Positions 6,153 to 14,152 of a DNA stretch of 29,765 nucleotides are shown one piece after another. The stretch is from a bacterium (GTDB lineage: Bacteria; Bacillota; Bacilli; Lactobacillales; Streptococcaceae): assembly GCA_905221345.1 (NCBI GenBank), contig CAJNCW010000012.1, positions 1 through 29,765 on the forward strand, in the 5' to 3' direction. The position numbers and the translations under genes are program-made. The notes under the pieces are model-generated. The model was given only the letters and a program-made list of their open reading frames with translations, was not told the DNA's origin and ran no database searches. Position 1 is the first letter of the stretch; each line of letters starts with the position of its first letter.

Positions 6153-6380
6153 GTGGTGACTAGCAAGGTCAGATAGACCATAGGCATGGCGACTGTCATC
6201 AAACGATTGAAACTGCGTAATAGAAATAAAAGGGTGGGATAGCTGGTGAGTCTGGAGCTGATATTTCGATACCATTCTTGATAATTTTTCATTTATGCTT
6301 CTCATTCATTACTTTTTTGCCTACAGATGAGGCGTTTGTCTTCTAGTATAGTGTAGAAAAAGAAGGCCGTCAAGCCTTCT
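6153..6380. repeat. 228-bp tandem direct repeat, copy 2
   Basis: This is identical to 5925-6152. It is next to the ABC exporter operon and holds the truncated PAP2 start, a promoter copy and the original terminator. Confidence 0.95.
6345..6373 (-). promoter_or_regulatory. Promoter copy in the second repeat
   Basis: TTGACG (6368-6373) and TATACT (6345-6350) are 17 bp apart, identical to the promoter at 6117-6145. It would drive only the PAP2 fragment and whatever reads through the copy-1 terminator. Confidence 0.65.
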
Positions 6381-6384
6381 TTTG
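6354..6384 (-). terminator. Terminator of the marR-ABC operon
   Basis: The 10-bp stem AAAAGAAGGC/GCCTTCTTTT with TTGACG as its loop begins a few bases after the ABC stop codon and leads into a T-rich tract on the minus strand. Confidence 0.8.
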
Positions 6385-6386
6385 TT

Positions 6387-8147
6387 TTATTCTTCTGCTT
6401 CGTCTTCTGTAAATTGACTATTGTACAAATCAGCGTAGAAGCCACCTTGCGCCATTAGTTCCTCATGGTTGCCTTGTTCGATGATATTGCCATCTTTCAT
6501 GACAAGAATCAAGTCGGCATTACGGATAGTTGACAAGCGGTGGGCGATGACAAAGGAAGTTCTACCCTCCATCAAACGGTCCATGGCTTTTTGAATCAAC
6601 TCCTCTGTACGCGTGTCGACTGAGGATGTCGCTTCATCCAAAATCAAGAGCGGTGCATCTTTGAGAAGGGCACGAGCAATGGTCAAAAGTTGTTTTTGTC
6701 CAACAGACAAGGTTACAGTGTCATCCAAAACAGTGTCGTAGCCGTCTGGCAAGGTCATGATAAAGTGGTGGATTCCCACAGCCTTGCTGGCTTCCATTAT
6801 TCGTTCATCACTGATGTCTGTCTGATTATAGATCAGGTTCTCTCGAATCGTTCCTTCAAAGAGCCAAGTGTCTTGCAAGACCATTGAAAAGGCATCGTGT
6901 ACTTCCGAACGCTTCATGTCCTTGGTATCCACACCATCGATGCGGATACTTCCCTTATCAATCTCATAGAACTTCATCAAAAGATTGACAATGGTTGTCT
7001 TACCAGCCCCAGTCGGTCCAACGATTGCGACCTTTTGACCTGCATGAGCTGTCGCAGAAAAGTCATGGATGATGGTGCGCTCTGGTGTATAGCCAAAGGA
7101 CACGTGATCAAAGACTACTTCCCCTTTCATGTTGCTCAATTGTCTTTCCTTATGAGATTCATCCTGCATCTCAGCTTCAGCTAGAAATTCTAATACACGA
7201 GTCATAGCTGCGCTCGCTTGTTGCAAGCTCGTAATCCCTTGGGCAATCTGTGACAAGGGTTGTGAGAAGGTTCTTACATAAACCATAAATGCTACGATAA
7301 TCCCGATACTGATATGCCCTTCTAGAGCAAGCGCTGCACCAACGATGATGACCAAGACATAACTAAAATTCCCAACAAAAATCATGGCTGGCATCATGAT
7401 ACCAGAGATAAATTGAGATTTCCAGATACTGTCATGCAAGTTCTGATTCAAACCTGCAAATCTCGCTTTGGAGGTGTCTACTGCGTTGTAGCTGGTCACT
7501 ACATTGTGGCCAGAGTACATCTCTTCCACATAACCATTGACGGTCGCTAGATTATTTTGTTGGGCTTTAAAATAACCCTGTGACTTGGCCATAATCACTG
7601 ATATACCCGCAAAACCAACAAGCGTTGAAACAACTGTTACGAGAGCCAAAATCCAGTTCATCCCAAACATGGTCACCAAGACAGCAATCAACAAAAAACT
7701 AGCTGAAAGAACTGCCCCTAGACTTTGGTTGAGAGATTGTGCCGCCGTATCCACATCATTGGTCACGCGCGAAAGGGTGTCTCCTTGTGAATGACGGTCA
7801 AAATAGCCAAGTGGCAAACGATTGATTTTTTCAGCGATTGCCGTCCGCAAGCGTTTTGAAAAATGCTGAATGCTCGTTGAAAAGATATAGGCCTGTGTAT
7901 AATTAAGGATAGCACCAAACACATACAGAACAACCAAAAATCCAGCAATGTTTGACACAGCTACCAAGTCGATTTCTGTAGCCAAACCATCTGAAATCAA
8001 GTTTGTAATTTCCTTAATCTTAGTTGGCCCATAAACGGTGATGATGCTTGAAATGACCGCAGCCACAACTGCTATTAAGAGAGGGAGTTGGAGGCCTGCC
8101 ATATAAGGTTTGCACTGTTTCCAGACCGACACTTTTTTATTTTCCAT
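6387..8147 (-). CDS. ABC exporter half-transporter, catalytic-site subunit
   Basis: This 586-residue membrane/ATPase fusion has six helices in the first 320 residues and then a nucleotide-binding domain. Walker A is GPTGAGKTT and Walker B is LLILDEATSSVD with the catalytic glutamate. The switch histidine is present in VIAHRLSTI. The signature is LSVGQ, not LSGGQ. With its neighbour this makes a heterodimeric exporter of the LmrCD/BmrCD/TM287-288 type, in which this subunit supplies the working Walker motifs. Such pairs export drugs, lipids or peptides; the substrate is unknown. I start at ATG 8147 (GGAGGAATT upstream), which overlaps the preceding gene by 11 bases; the longer frame lacks a ribosome site. 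Confidence 0.88.
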   Translation of the reverse strand: MENKKVSVWKQCKPYMAGLQLPLLIAVVAAVISSIITVYGPTKIKEITNLISDGLATEIDLVAVSNIAGFLVVLYVFGAILNYTQAYIFSTSIQHFSKRLRTAIAEKINRLPLGYFDRHSQGDTLSRVTNDVDTAAQSLNQSLGAVLSASFLLIAVLVTMFGMNWILALVTVVSTLVGFAGISVIMAKSQGYFKAQQNNLATVNGYVEEMYSGHNVVTSYNAVDTSKARFAGLNQNLHDSIWKSQFISGIMMPAMIFVGNFSYVLVIIVGAALALEGHISIGIIVAFMVYVRTFSQPLSQIAQGITSLQQASAAMTRVLEFLAEAEMQDESHKERQLSNMKGEVVFDHVSFGYTPERTIIHDFSATAHAGQKVAIVGPTGAGKTTIVNLLMKFYEIDKGSIRIDGVDTKDMKRSEVHDAFSMVLQDTWLFEGTIRENLIYNQTDISDERIMEASKAVGIHHFIMTLPDGYDTVLDDTVTLSVGQKQLLTIARALLKDAPLLILDEATSSVDTRTEELIQKAMDRLMEGRTSFVIAHRLSTIRNADLILVMKDGNIIEQGNHEELMAQGGFYADLYNSQFTEDEAEE

Positions 8148-9906
8148 GTTCCAATTCCTCCTTCGATAGTTGTGAGTAGGCAATTTCTTGGTAGACTTCG
8201 TTGGTAGCCAGAAGTTCCTTGTGGGTGCCTTGTCCCACGACTTTTCCTTGATCCAATACTAAAATCAGGTCAGCATCCATAATAGTAGAAATCCGTTGCG
8301 CTACAATGAGCTTGGTCATGGATTTTGTTTTCTCTGCTAGCTCTTGGCGTAGGACACGATCTGTCTTGTAGTCCAGGGCTGAGAAAGAGTCATCAAAGAT
8401 GAGAATCTCTGGTTTACGAGCCAAGGCACGCGCAATGGCCAAACGCTGTCTTTGACCTCCTGAGAAGTTGGTTCCGCCTTGGGCCACTTCTGATGCAAGA
8501 CCTGCTTCCTTATCCTCGATAAAGGTTTTAGACTGGGCCAATTCTAGAGCTTGCCACATATCAGTCTCACTTAGAGGAGTTTCTTTGCTCTTACCAAAGT
8601 CTAAGTTCTCCTTGACATCTCCAGAAAAGAGCACAGCTTTTTGTGGAATATAGCCGACCTTATTGCGCAAATCTTCCAAATCGTAATCTTGCACATTGAC
8701 ACCATCCACTAGGATTTCTCCATCTGAAACGTCGTAAAAACGTGGCAAGAGGTTGACAAGCGTGGACTTACCTGATCCAGTCGATCCGATGAAAGCCACG
8801 GTTTGACCCGCTTCTGCTTTGAAAGTGACATGTTCCACGACTGCTTCTGAGTTTTTAGAGTAGCGAAAAGTCACATCACGGAATTCCACTTGTCCTTGAA
8901 CTGAAGGATCCGCTGTCTGAGCGTGACTAGGATTTTCAATAGAAGAATGCAGATCCAATACTTGATTGATACGTCCTGCCGAAACCAAGGTACGAGGAAG
9001 AACGATAAAGAGTGCTCCCATGAGAAGGAAGCCCATCACGACCTGCATAGCATAGGACATGAAGACCACCATATCACTAAAGAGTGGTAGACGGTCTGTC
9101 AAACTTGCATCGTTGATGATATAGGCACCAATCCAGTAAATGGCTAGACTCAAGCCACTAGAAATCGCCATCATAATGGGATTCATAATGGCCATCAAAC
9201 GATTGACAAAGAGATTGAGACGTGTTACCTCATCGTTAGCTGCTTCAAATTTCTTATCTTGGTAATCCTCGGCATTGTATGCGCGAACAACTCGAATCCC
9301 AGTCAAACTTTCACGAGTGATACTATTGAGTTTATCTGTCAATTTTTGGATGACCGATTGTTTTGGAAAGGCCAGAGTCAGGAGAACAGTTGTCATCAAA
9401 ACATTGACGATAACAGCGATTACTACTGCCCAGAGCCAGTACTCAGACTTCCCAAGGATTTTTCCAATGGCCCAGATAGCCATGATTGGTCCACGAGTGA
9501 CCACCTGGAGTCCCATGGTAAAAAGCATCTGTACCTGGGTAATATCATTGGTCGTCCGAGTCAAGAGACTTGGGATTGAAAAACGTTTAATCTCTGTCTG
9601 CGAGAAATCTAGAACACGATTAAAAATATCGCTTCGTAAATGAGTTGTGTAAGACGCTGCAACGCGAGCGGCAAAAAATCCAACAGTAACGGATGACAGA
9701 AAAGCAAGTAGAGACAAGCCTATCATCTTAATGGCTGGTGACCAAAGTGCACCCATATCCGTACCTGGAGTTCCAAGTAGTTCTGTAATTTCTGAAATGT
9801 AAGTCGGTACTTCTAACTCTAGATAGACCGAGAAACAGGTAAAGAGCACAGTCAGGAGAATCATTCCCCACTCTCTTCCTGTAATACGCTTAGCGAGTTT
9901 CTTCAT
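8137..9906 (-). CDS. ABC exporter half-transporter, degenerate-site subunit
   Basis: This 589-residue protein has six membrane helices (roughly residues 15-320) and a C-terminal ATPase domain. Walker A is GSTGSGKST and the signature is FSGGQRQ, canonical in its core. Walker B reads IFDDSFSALD, with aspartate in place of the catalytic glutamate, and the switch histidine is replaced by glutamine (VAQRIST). Its Walker half is therefore the degenerate site, while its signature completes the working site with the partner. This asymmetry is typical of heterodimeric exporters. The start ATG lies within the end of marR (17-base overlap), with GGAGGAGAG before it, so marR and both subunits form one operon. 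Confidence 0.88.
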   Translation of the reverse strand: MKKLAKRITGREWGMILLTVLFTCFSVYLELEVPTYISEITELLGTPGTDMGALWSPAIKMIGLSLLAFLSSVTVGFFAARVAASYTTHLRSDIFNRVLDFSQTEIKRFSIPSLLTRTTNDITQVQMLFTMGLQVVTRGPIMAIWAIGKILGKSEYWLWAVVIAVIVNVLMTTVLLTLAFPKQSVIQKLTDKLNSITRESLTGIRVVRAYNAEDYQDKKFEAANDEVTRLNLFVNRLMAIMNPIMMAISSGLSLAIYWIGAYIINDASLTDRLPLFSDMVVFMSYAMQVVMGFLLMGALFIVLPRTLVSAGRINQVLDLHSSIENPSHAQTADPSVQGQVEFRDVTFRYSKNSEAVVEHVTFKAEAGQTVAFIGSTGSGKSTLVNLLPRFYDVSDGEILVDGVNVQDYDLEDLRNKVGYIPQKAVLFSGDVKENLDFGKSKETPLSETDMWQALELAQSKTFIEDKEAGLASEVAQGGTNFSGGQRQRLAIARALARKPEILIFDDSFSALDYKTDRVLRQELAEKTKSMTKLIVAQRISTIMDADLILVLDQGKVVGQGTHKELLATNEVYQEIAYSQLSKEELEHGK

Positions 9907-10351
9907 TCTCTCCTCCTATCTTCTCAACATTTTCCTGCAACTGACCGAGAACTTTTTCAAATATTGCCAAGTCTGACTTTGAAACACCCTCTAGCAGACT
10001 CTGATCGATCCGATCAAAAAATGCCTTAACTTTTTGCATCTGCGAACGCGATTTCTCCGTCAGGCGAACAAATTTTGCCCGCTTATCGCTCGGGCTCGCC
10101 TCTAACTCGACCAAACCATTTTGTACCATGCGCTTGACTAGATTACTCGCCACAGATTTAGTAATATTGAGTTCCTGCTCAATATCCTTGATTAACACCG
10201 CCTGTTCAGATTCCTCACGATAGTCTAAAAATCGTATAACTTGGCCCTGCGGTCCACCCATAAATTCAATGCCACATCGCTTGGCTTCTTTCTGTACCAT
10301 CAGATGAACCTGGTGTCCAAAACGTTTAAACACTAACATCGGCTTGTCCAT
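9890..10351 (-). CDS. MarR-family transcriptional regulator
   Basis: This 153-residue winged-helix repressor has the recognition region around DIEQELNITKSVASNLVKRM (about residues 76-95) and a wing near SDKRAKFVRLTEKS. Flanking helices form the dimer interface. It is the first gene of an operon with the heterodimeric ABC exporter, the usual place for a ligand-responsive repressor of efflux. An 8-4-8 palindrome 25 bases upstream of its ATG, plus a further half-site, is the likely operator. AAAGGAG precedes the ATG. The inducing ligand is not known. Confidence 0.88.
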   Translation of the reverse strand: MDKPMLVFKRFGHQVHLMVQKEAKRCGIEFMGGPQGQVIRFLDYREESEQAVLIKDIEQELNITKSVASNLVKRMVQNGLVELEASPSDKRAKFVRLTEKSRSQMQKVKAFFDRIDQSLLEGVSKSDLAIFEKVLGQLQENVEKIGGENEETR

Positions 10352-10375
10352 GATTGCTCCTTTCTCACGACAAAT

Positions 10376-10416
10376 ATAGTTCTCACAAGAACTATTTAAG
10401 TTTCCATGAGAACTAT
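10376..10416. promoter_or_regulatory. Putative MarR operator with an extra half-site
   Basis: ATAGTTCT-CACA-AGAACTAT (10376-10395) is a perfect inverted repeat. A third copy of the half-site AGAACTAT lies at 10409-10416. A TATATT -10-like box for marR overlaps the left edge of the palindrome, so binding would block transcription. The array ends 12 bp before the -35 of the divergent gene. Confidence 0.65.
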
Positions 10417-10427
10417 TTTAGTTTAAA

Positions 10428-10456
10428 TTGACATTAGGCAATATTTTTTCTATAAT
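10428..10456 (+). promoter_or_regulatory. Consensus promoter of the divergent membrane-protein gene
   Basis: TTGACA (10428-10433), a 17-bp spacer and TATAAT (10451-10456) match the housekeeping sigma consensus at every position. Confidence 0.9.
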
Positions 10457-10514
10457 AAGCACTAACTACTGTGGATAGAAATCCATTCACTCGATAAAGG
10501 GAGAAAACTTTCAA

Positions 10515-11198
10515 ATGAAACCAGAAGAACAAAAAGTTTTAGGGATTTTAGCAACTATTTTTGGAGCCATCGCACTTTTAGGATCTTGGATTCCGTTTAT
10601 TAACTATCTGTCTTTTTTCGTCGCTATTGTAGCTTTGATCTTGGGCATTATCGGCCTTATCGTCAACCTTAAAAAACGAAAAACAATGGCCATTATCGGA
10701 ACATCCCTAGCAATTGCTTCTGTTGTACTTTTCTTTACGACCCAGATACTGTACGCTAATGTCTACAAAGAGTTTACCAGGGAGTTTAACCGTTCCTATA
10801 GAGAGGCAAGTTCCTCAATGGAACGCGAAGAAGAGAGCGATTTGACAGATGATAGCACCTATTCCATCCCAGAGGAGGAAGAAGACGATACCTTCACTTG
10901 GACCCAAGAACAGTTCGACGCCTTAATCGAAGGTGACCTTGACAACAAAGGAAAAGGTGGTACCAACTACAAGGATATTATCAAAAAACACGGACTACCA
11001 GACTCCGAGTATGACTTCACTCTTGGGGGTTACAATACGAAAAAAATCACCTATATCTCCATTGGAGACAAGATCAAGACTGTTACCTTAACTTTTGCAA
11101 AACAGGACAATGGAGAGCTCTTGCTCGTTCAAAAACATGCAGTCGGTCTAGGTCTAGAAAAAAGCAAGCAACAAAACGACTCTGAAACCAGAGTCTAG
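10515..11198 (+). CDS. DUF4190-like membrane protein with a C-terminal extracellular domain
   Basis: This 227-residue protein has an N-terminal block of three hydrophobic segments (about residues 8-24, 26-48 and 56-78) resembling DUF4190. An acidic linker rich in E, D and S follows (about 98-125), and then a 100-residue domain. That domain (around YKDIIKKHGLPDSE and KIKTVTLTFAKQ) looks like the small alpha-beta fold of streptococcal surface proteins of the SmpA/DUF4947 kind; this is a weak guess. AAGGGAG precedes the ATG. It is divergent from marR and may share its operator region. The function is unknown. Confidence 0.75.
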   Translation: MKPEEQKVLGILATIFGAIALLGSWIPFINYLSFFVAIVALILGIIGLIVNLKKRKTMAIIGTSLAIASVVLFFTTQILYANVYKEFTREFNRSYREASSSMEREEESDLTDDSTYSIPEEEEDDTFTWTQEQFDALIEGDLDNKGKGGTNYKDIIKKHGLPDSEYDFTLGGYNTKKITYISIGDKIKTVTLTFAKQDNGELLLVQKHAVGLGLEKSKQQNDSETRV

Positions 11199-11210
11199 GT
11201 TCAAATATCA

Positions 11211-11245
11211 AAAAAAACGAACAGCTAGTAAAACTGTTCGTTTTT
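11211..11245. terminator. Bidirectional terminator
   Basis: The stem ACGAACAG/CTGTTCGT has a run of A on its left and of T on its right. It therefore ends both the plus-strand membrane-protein gene and the minus-strand yebC. Confidence 0.88.
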
Positions 11246-11248
11246 CTA

Positions 11249-11965
11249 TTAGAATCCATCTACGTTTGTGTAGATCTTTTGCACGTCTTCGTCGTCCTCA
11301 AGAACGCTGTAAAGTTTTTCAAAGGTTTCAAGGTCGTCACCTGACAATTCCACTTCTGACTGAGGAATCATTTCCAATTCAGTTACTTGGAATTCTTGGA
11401 TACCTGACTCACGAAGGGCAACGATAGCTTTGTGAAGGTCTGTTGGAGCTGTGTAAACCGTGATTGTTCCTTCTTCTGCTTCTACATCGTCCACATCCAC
11501 ATCTGCTTCGAGCAAAAGTTCAAAGATAGCATCCGCATCTTCACCTGCAAATACGATAACACCCTTGTTGTCAAAGAGGTAAGAAACAGAACCTGAAGCG
11601 CCCATATTTCCGCCATTTTTACCAAAAGCAGCACGAACGTTCGCAGCTGTACGGTTGACGTTTGAAGTCAAGGTATCAACGATCAGCATAGAACCATTTG
11701 GTCCAAATCCTTCGTAACGTCCTTCTGTAAAGGTTTCGTCTGTGTTTCCTTTTGCTTTATCAATCGCTTTATCGATAACGTGCTTTGGCACTTGCGCTTG
11801 TTTAGCACGATCGATTACAAATTTCAAAGCAGTGTTTAATTCTGGGTCTGGATCACCTTTTTTAGCTGCTACATAGATTTCTACACCAAATTTTGCATAT
11901 ACTTTAGAGTTAGCTCCATCTTTAGCCGTTTTCTTGGCTACGATATTGGCCCATTTACGTCCCAT
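11249..11965 (-). CDS. yebC: YebC/PmpR family protein
   Basis: This 238-residue cytoplasmic protein is of the YebC/TACO1 family. The standard opening (MGRKWANI, then [19 protein letters not shown]) is present, as are [15 protein letters not shown], the [19 protein letters not shown] core and the C-terminal [17 protein letters not shown]. Family members are described as transcriptional regulators and, more recently, as translation factors that relieve ribosome stalling. It is transcribed alone: it has its own extended -10 promoter and shares the terminator at 11211-11245 with the convergent gene. An AAAAAGGAG site precedes the ATG. Confidence 0.92.
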   Translation of the reverse strand: MGRKWANIVAKKTAKDGANSKVYAKFGVEIYVAAKKGDPDPELNTALKFVIDRAKQAQVPKHVIDKAIDKAKGNTDETFTEGRYEGFGPNGSMLIVDTLTSNVNRTAANVRAAFGKNGGNMGASGSVSYLFDNKGVIVFAGEDADAIFELLLEADVDVDDVEAEEGTITVYTAPTDLHKAIVALRESGIQEFQVTELEMIPQSEVELSGDDLETFEKLYSVLEDDEDVQKIYTNVDGF

Positions 11966-12000
11966 TAGGAATCTCCTTTTTTCACATTTTAATCTTTCTT

Positions 12001-12029
12001 ATTATAACACAAGTCTAGCTGATTTTCAC
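12001..12029 (-). promoter_or_regulatory. Promoter of yebC (extended -10)
   Basis: TG-T-TATAAT forms an extended -10 (hexamer at 12001-12006). At 17 bp the -35 region reads GTGAAA. Confidence 0.7.
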
Positions 12030-12061
12030 TAGAGGAAATGGATTTTCTTTTGCGAAGCAAG

Positions 12062-13432
12062 CTAAGATTTCCCTCCGACTGCCACGATTTTCTTGCCTTC
12101 TTTTATCCAAGGGTGTCGGGAAAGGGAGAAGTAAAGTTGGACAGTCATCACAACCCAGAGTAGCGGTTCACAGAGAATAACACCTGTATAGCCTGTCCAA
12201 GGAATAATCCAAGCTACGAAAATAATTTTCCCAAACAACTCGATAAAGCTAGATATAAGTGGCAAAAGTTTTTGGCCTAGTCCCTGCAAGCTATTTCTAT
12301 AAATCAATAAAAGACTTAAAAATGGATAAAATACAGAACTGATACGTAAGTACAAGGTCCCGTTTTCTACCAAATAGCTGTCTGTCGAACTCGCCAAGAA
12401 AGAAACTAGGCTAGGGCTGGCAAAAAATAGGAAAATACAGGCAAAGGCTGCCCAAGACATACTCAAATAGCTCCCTAAACGAAGGCCTTGGACAATACGT
12501 TCGGGACGTTTAGCCCCAAAGTTTTGAGAGATAAAAGTCGTCATCGATGCTGAAATAGCCGTCATTGGTAATAAGGCAAAGGCCATGATTCGCCGTGCTG
12601 CTGTTTGAGCACTGATAATGACTGCACCAAAACTATTGACAGAGGATTGCAAAATGACACTTCCGATAGAGACGATTGACCCCATCAGACCCATGGCTAG
12701 CCCCTGCTCCAAGAGATCCACATAGAGAGCCTTATTCCATTTGAAATGTTTGAGACCTGGAAGAAGCTCTGGAACACTCTTACGAATATAAAAATAACAG
12801 AGAATAGCTGACAGACCTTGCGAGATAATAGTCGCAAGACCAGCAGATTGAACTCCCAGATGCAGTTGCGTAATGAAATACAAATCCAGAACCACATTGA
12901 CTAAGGCAGAGAAAATCAGAAATCCAAGAGCCGCTAGACTATCACCAATGGACCGCAACAAGCCTGCAAAGAGATTATAGGCGAAGCTGACACCGACACA
13001 GGTCACTATCATAGAAATATATTGATAGGATTGGGGAAGGATTTCTGCAGGGGTATCCAGGTATTGCAAGAGTGGATACAGACCAACAAAGCCCATCAGC
13101 ATGACCACAATGCTCAAAAGAGCACCTAAAATCCAAGTTGCTGCTACTGCTTCTTTAATTTTAGTGAAATTACGAGCCCCATAATAGCGGGCAATGACAA
13201 TCCCCATGCCATTTCCAACACCAAGCGTAAAGCCTATAATCAAGTCAAAAATGGCAGTTGTCGCCCCTACTGCAGCCAAAGAATCTTGACCAAGAAAACG
13301 CCCAACAATCAAGACATCAGCTGTATTATAAAGCTGTTGGAAAATATTTGACAGCAAGATTGGAAAGGCAAAGCTTAACAGCGCAGGAAGAATGGGACCA
13401 TGTATCAAGTCCACGGATCGTTTCTTATTCAT
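12062..13432 (-). CDS. dinF: MATE family efflux transporter DinF
   Basis: This 456-residue inner-membrane antiporter has about twelve hydrophobic segments. The opening (LIHGPILPALLSFAFPILLS) and N-Q-L-Y-N-T-A-D-type region (NIFQQLYNTADVLIVGRFLG) are typical of NorM/DinF MATE proteins, which export cationic drugs or oxidants by H+ or Na+ exchange. Length and sequence match my recollection of pneumococcal DinF, which there is the third gene of the cinA-recA-dinF-lytA operon. Here it is separated from recA by a plus-strand GNAT gene and a strong terminator, and it has its own promoter. That promoter places the ATG at the expected +1, with no ribosome site. I see no clear terminator after it. Confidence 0.82.
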   Translation of the reverse strand: MNKKRSVDLIHGPILPALLSFAFPILLSNIFQQLYNTADVLIVGRFLGQDSLAAVGATTAIFDLIIGFTLGVGNGMGIVIARYYGARNFTKIKEAVAATWILGALLSIVVMLMGFVGLYPLLQYLDTPAEILPQSYQYISMIVTCVGVSFAYNLFAGLLRSIGDSLAALGFLIFSALVNVVLDLYFITQLHLGVQSAGLATIISQGLSAILCYFYIRKSVPELLPGLKHFKWNKALYVDLLEQGLAMGLMGSIVSIGSVILQSSVNSFGAVIISAQTAARRIMAFALLPMTAISASMTTFISQNFGAKRPERIVQGLRLGSYLSMSWAAFACIFLFFASPSLVSFLASSTDSYLVENGTLYLRISSVFYPFLSLLLIYRNSLQGLGQKLLPLISSFIELFGKIIFVAWIIPWTGYTGVILCEPLLWVVMTVQLYFSLSRHPWIKEGKKIVAVGGKS

Positions 13433-13438
13433 AAGGCT

Positions 13439-13467
13439 ATTATATCAGCTTTCTAGAAGAGCTACAA
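13439..13467 (-). promoter_or_regulatory. Promoter of dinF (predicted leaderless mRNA)
   Basis: -35 TTGTAG (13462-13467), 17-bp spacer, -10 TATAAT (13439-13444). The -10 is followed by six bases (AGCCTT) and then the ATG, so the start codon falls at the normal +1 position. Confidence 0.75.
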
Positions 13468-13493
13468 GGCTCTATAACTAAGTTTGCAATCAA

Positions 13494-13522
13494 TTGCTTA
13501 CAGAGAGACAATTTGCTATAAT
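13494..13522 (+). promoter_or_regulatory. Promoter of the plus-strand GNAT gene
   Basis: TTGCTT (13494-13499), 17 bp, TATAAT (13517-13522), then AAGGAGG ahead of the ATG at 13542. Confidence 0.8.
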
Positions 13523-13541
13523 CAAGAAAAGGAGGTCACTT

Positions 13542-14096
13542 ATGAGTTTGACCAGTCAATTAATAACCGATGCATTTCCTGATTTGGATAAGGTTGAAAA
13601 GCTAAACAAGGAAGCATTCCCCGAGGAAGAACGAGTTCCTCTGTCAGAGTTTTTACGCTATCAAGACCGAGAAGACGCTCACTTTTTTGCCTTTTATAAC
13701 CAAGAAGAGTTTGTCGGCTTTGCCTTCTCCATCTCCAATCAAAAAGCCTTCTATATCAGTTTTTTTGCCATCATGCCCCACTTGAGAAGCCACGGATATG
13801 GAAAAGAAATCATCGAAAAGCTAACTGATTTTTACCAGCGAACTATGTTACTGGAAGTCGAGCGATTAGATGAAGAATGCGATAACTTGGAGCAGAGAAA
13901 GGCCCGCATGGATTTCTATCGCCAAAATGGCTTTAAAACAGCCAACGCTTTTCTAGAGTACGATGATCTGAGTTTTGAAATCCTCTACCGTGGCGACCAT
14001 TTTGACGAAGAAGCCTATCGCGACATCTTCCAAAAGTTACAGGATGAACATTATTTTGACTTTCACATCGAATACCGTCGTTTTAGTGATCATTAG
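13542..14096 (+). CDS. GNAT family N-acetyltransferase
   Basis: This 184-residue protein has the acetyl-CoA loop LRSHGYGKEI (R-x-x-G-x-G type, about residues 85-94) in a GNAT fold, followed by FYRQNGFK (about 125-132), which is usual near the C-terminus of the domain. The acceptor substrate is unknown. I start at ATG 13542, just after AAGGAGG, because the promoter -10 at 13517 lies inside the longer open frame. It is one of only two plus-strand housekeeping-type genes and sits between recA and dinF, which are joined in pneumococcus, so it is likely an insertion or a lineage-specific arrangement. Confidence 0.82.
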   Translation: MSLTSQLITDAFPDLDKVEKLNKEAFPEEERVPLSEFLRYQDREDAHFFAFYNQEEFVGFAFSISNQKAFYISFFAIMPHLRSHGYGKEIIEKLTDFYQRTMLLEVERLDEECDNLEQRKARMDFYRQNGFKTANAFLEYDDLSFEILYRGDHFDEEAYRDIFQKLQDEHYFDFHIEYRRFSDH

Positions 14097-14115
14097 TTCT
14101 TTCATCTGAAATAAA

Positions 14116-14152
14116 CATAAAAAGTAGCAGTTCCTATCTGCTACTTTTTATG
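14116..14152. terminator. Bidirectional terminator between the GNAT gene and recA
   Basis: The stem CATAAAAAGTAGCAG pairs perfectly with CTGCTACTTTTTATG around a 7-base loop. The A and T tracts make it work for convergent recA and the GNAT gene. Confidence 0.9.

Larger units (their letters stand above)
6074..6292 (-). pseudogene. Duplicated 5' fragment of the PAP2 gene
   Basis: The second copy of the tandem repeat restarts the PAP2 reading frame at 6292. It encodes residues 1-47 identically, then crosses the repeat junction into what was intergenic sequence and adds 25 unrelated residues before stopping. It has none of the phosphatase motifs. Its promoter copy is intact, so a 72-residue peptide with one or two membrane helices could be made. 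The transcript would meet the copy-1 terminator (6126-6152) before the stop codon. Confidence 0.85.

Noticed and set aside
6798..6805. AACGAATA, a 7-of-8 match to the ComX box on the minus strand
   Set aside because: It lies inside the coding sequence of the ABC exporter, with no gene start or T-rich tract nearby; a chance match.
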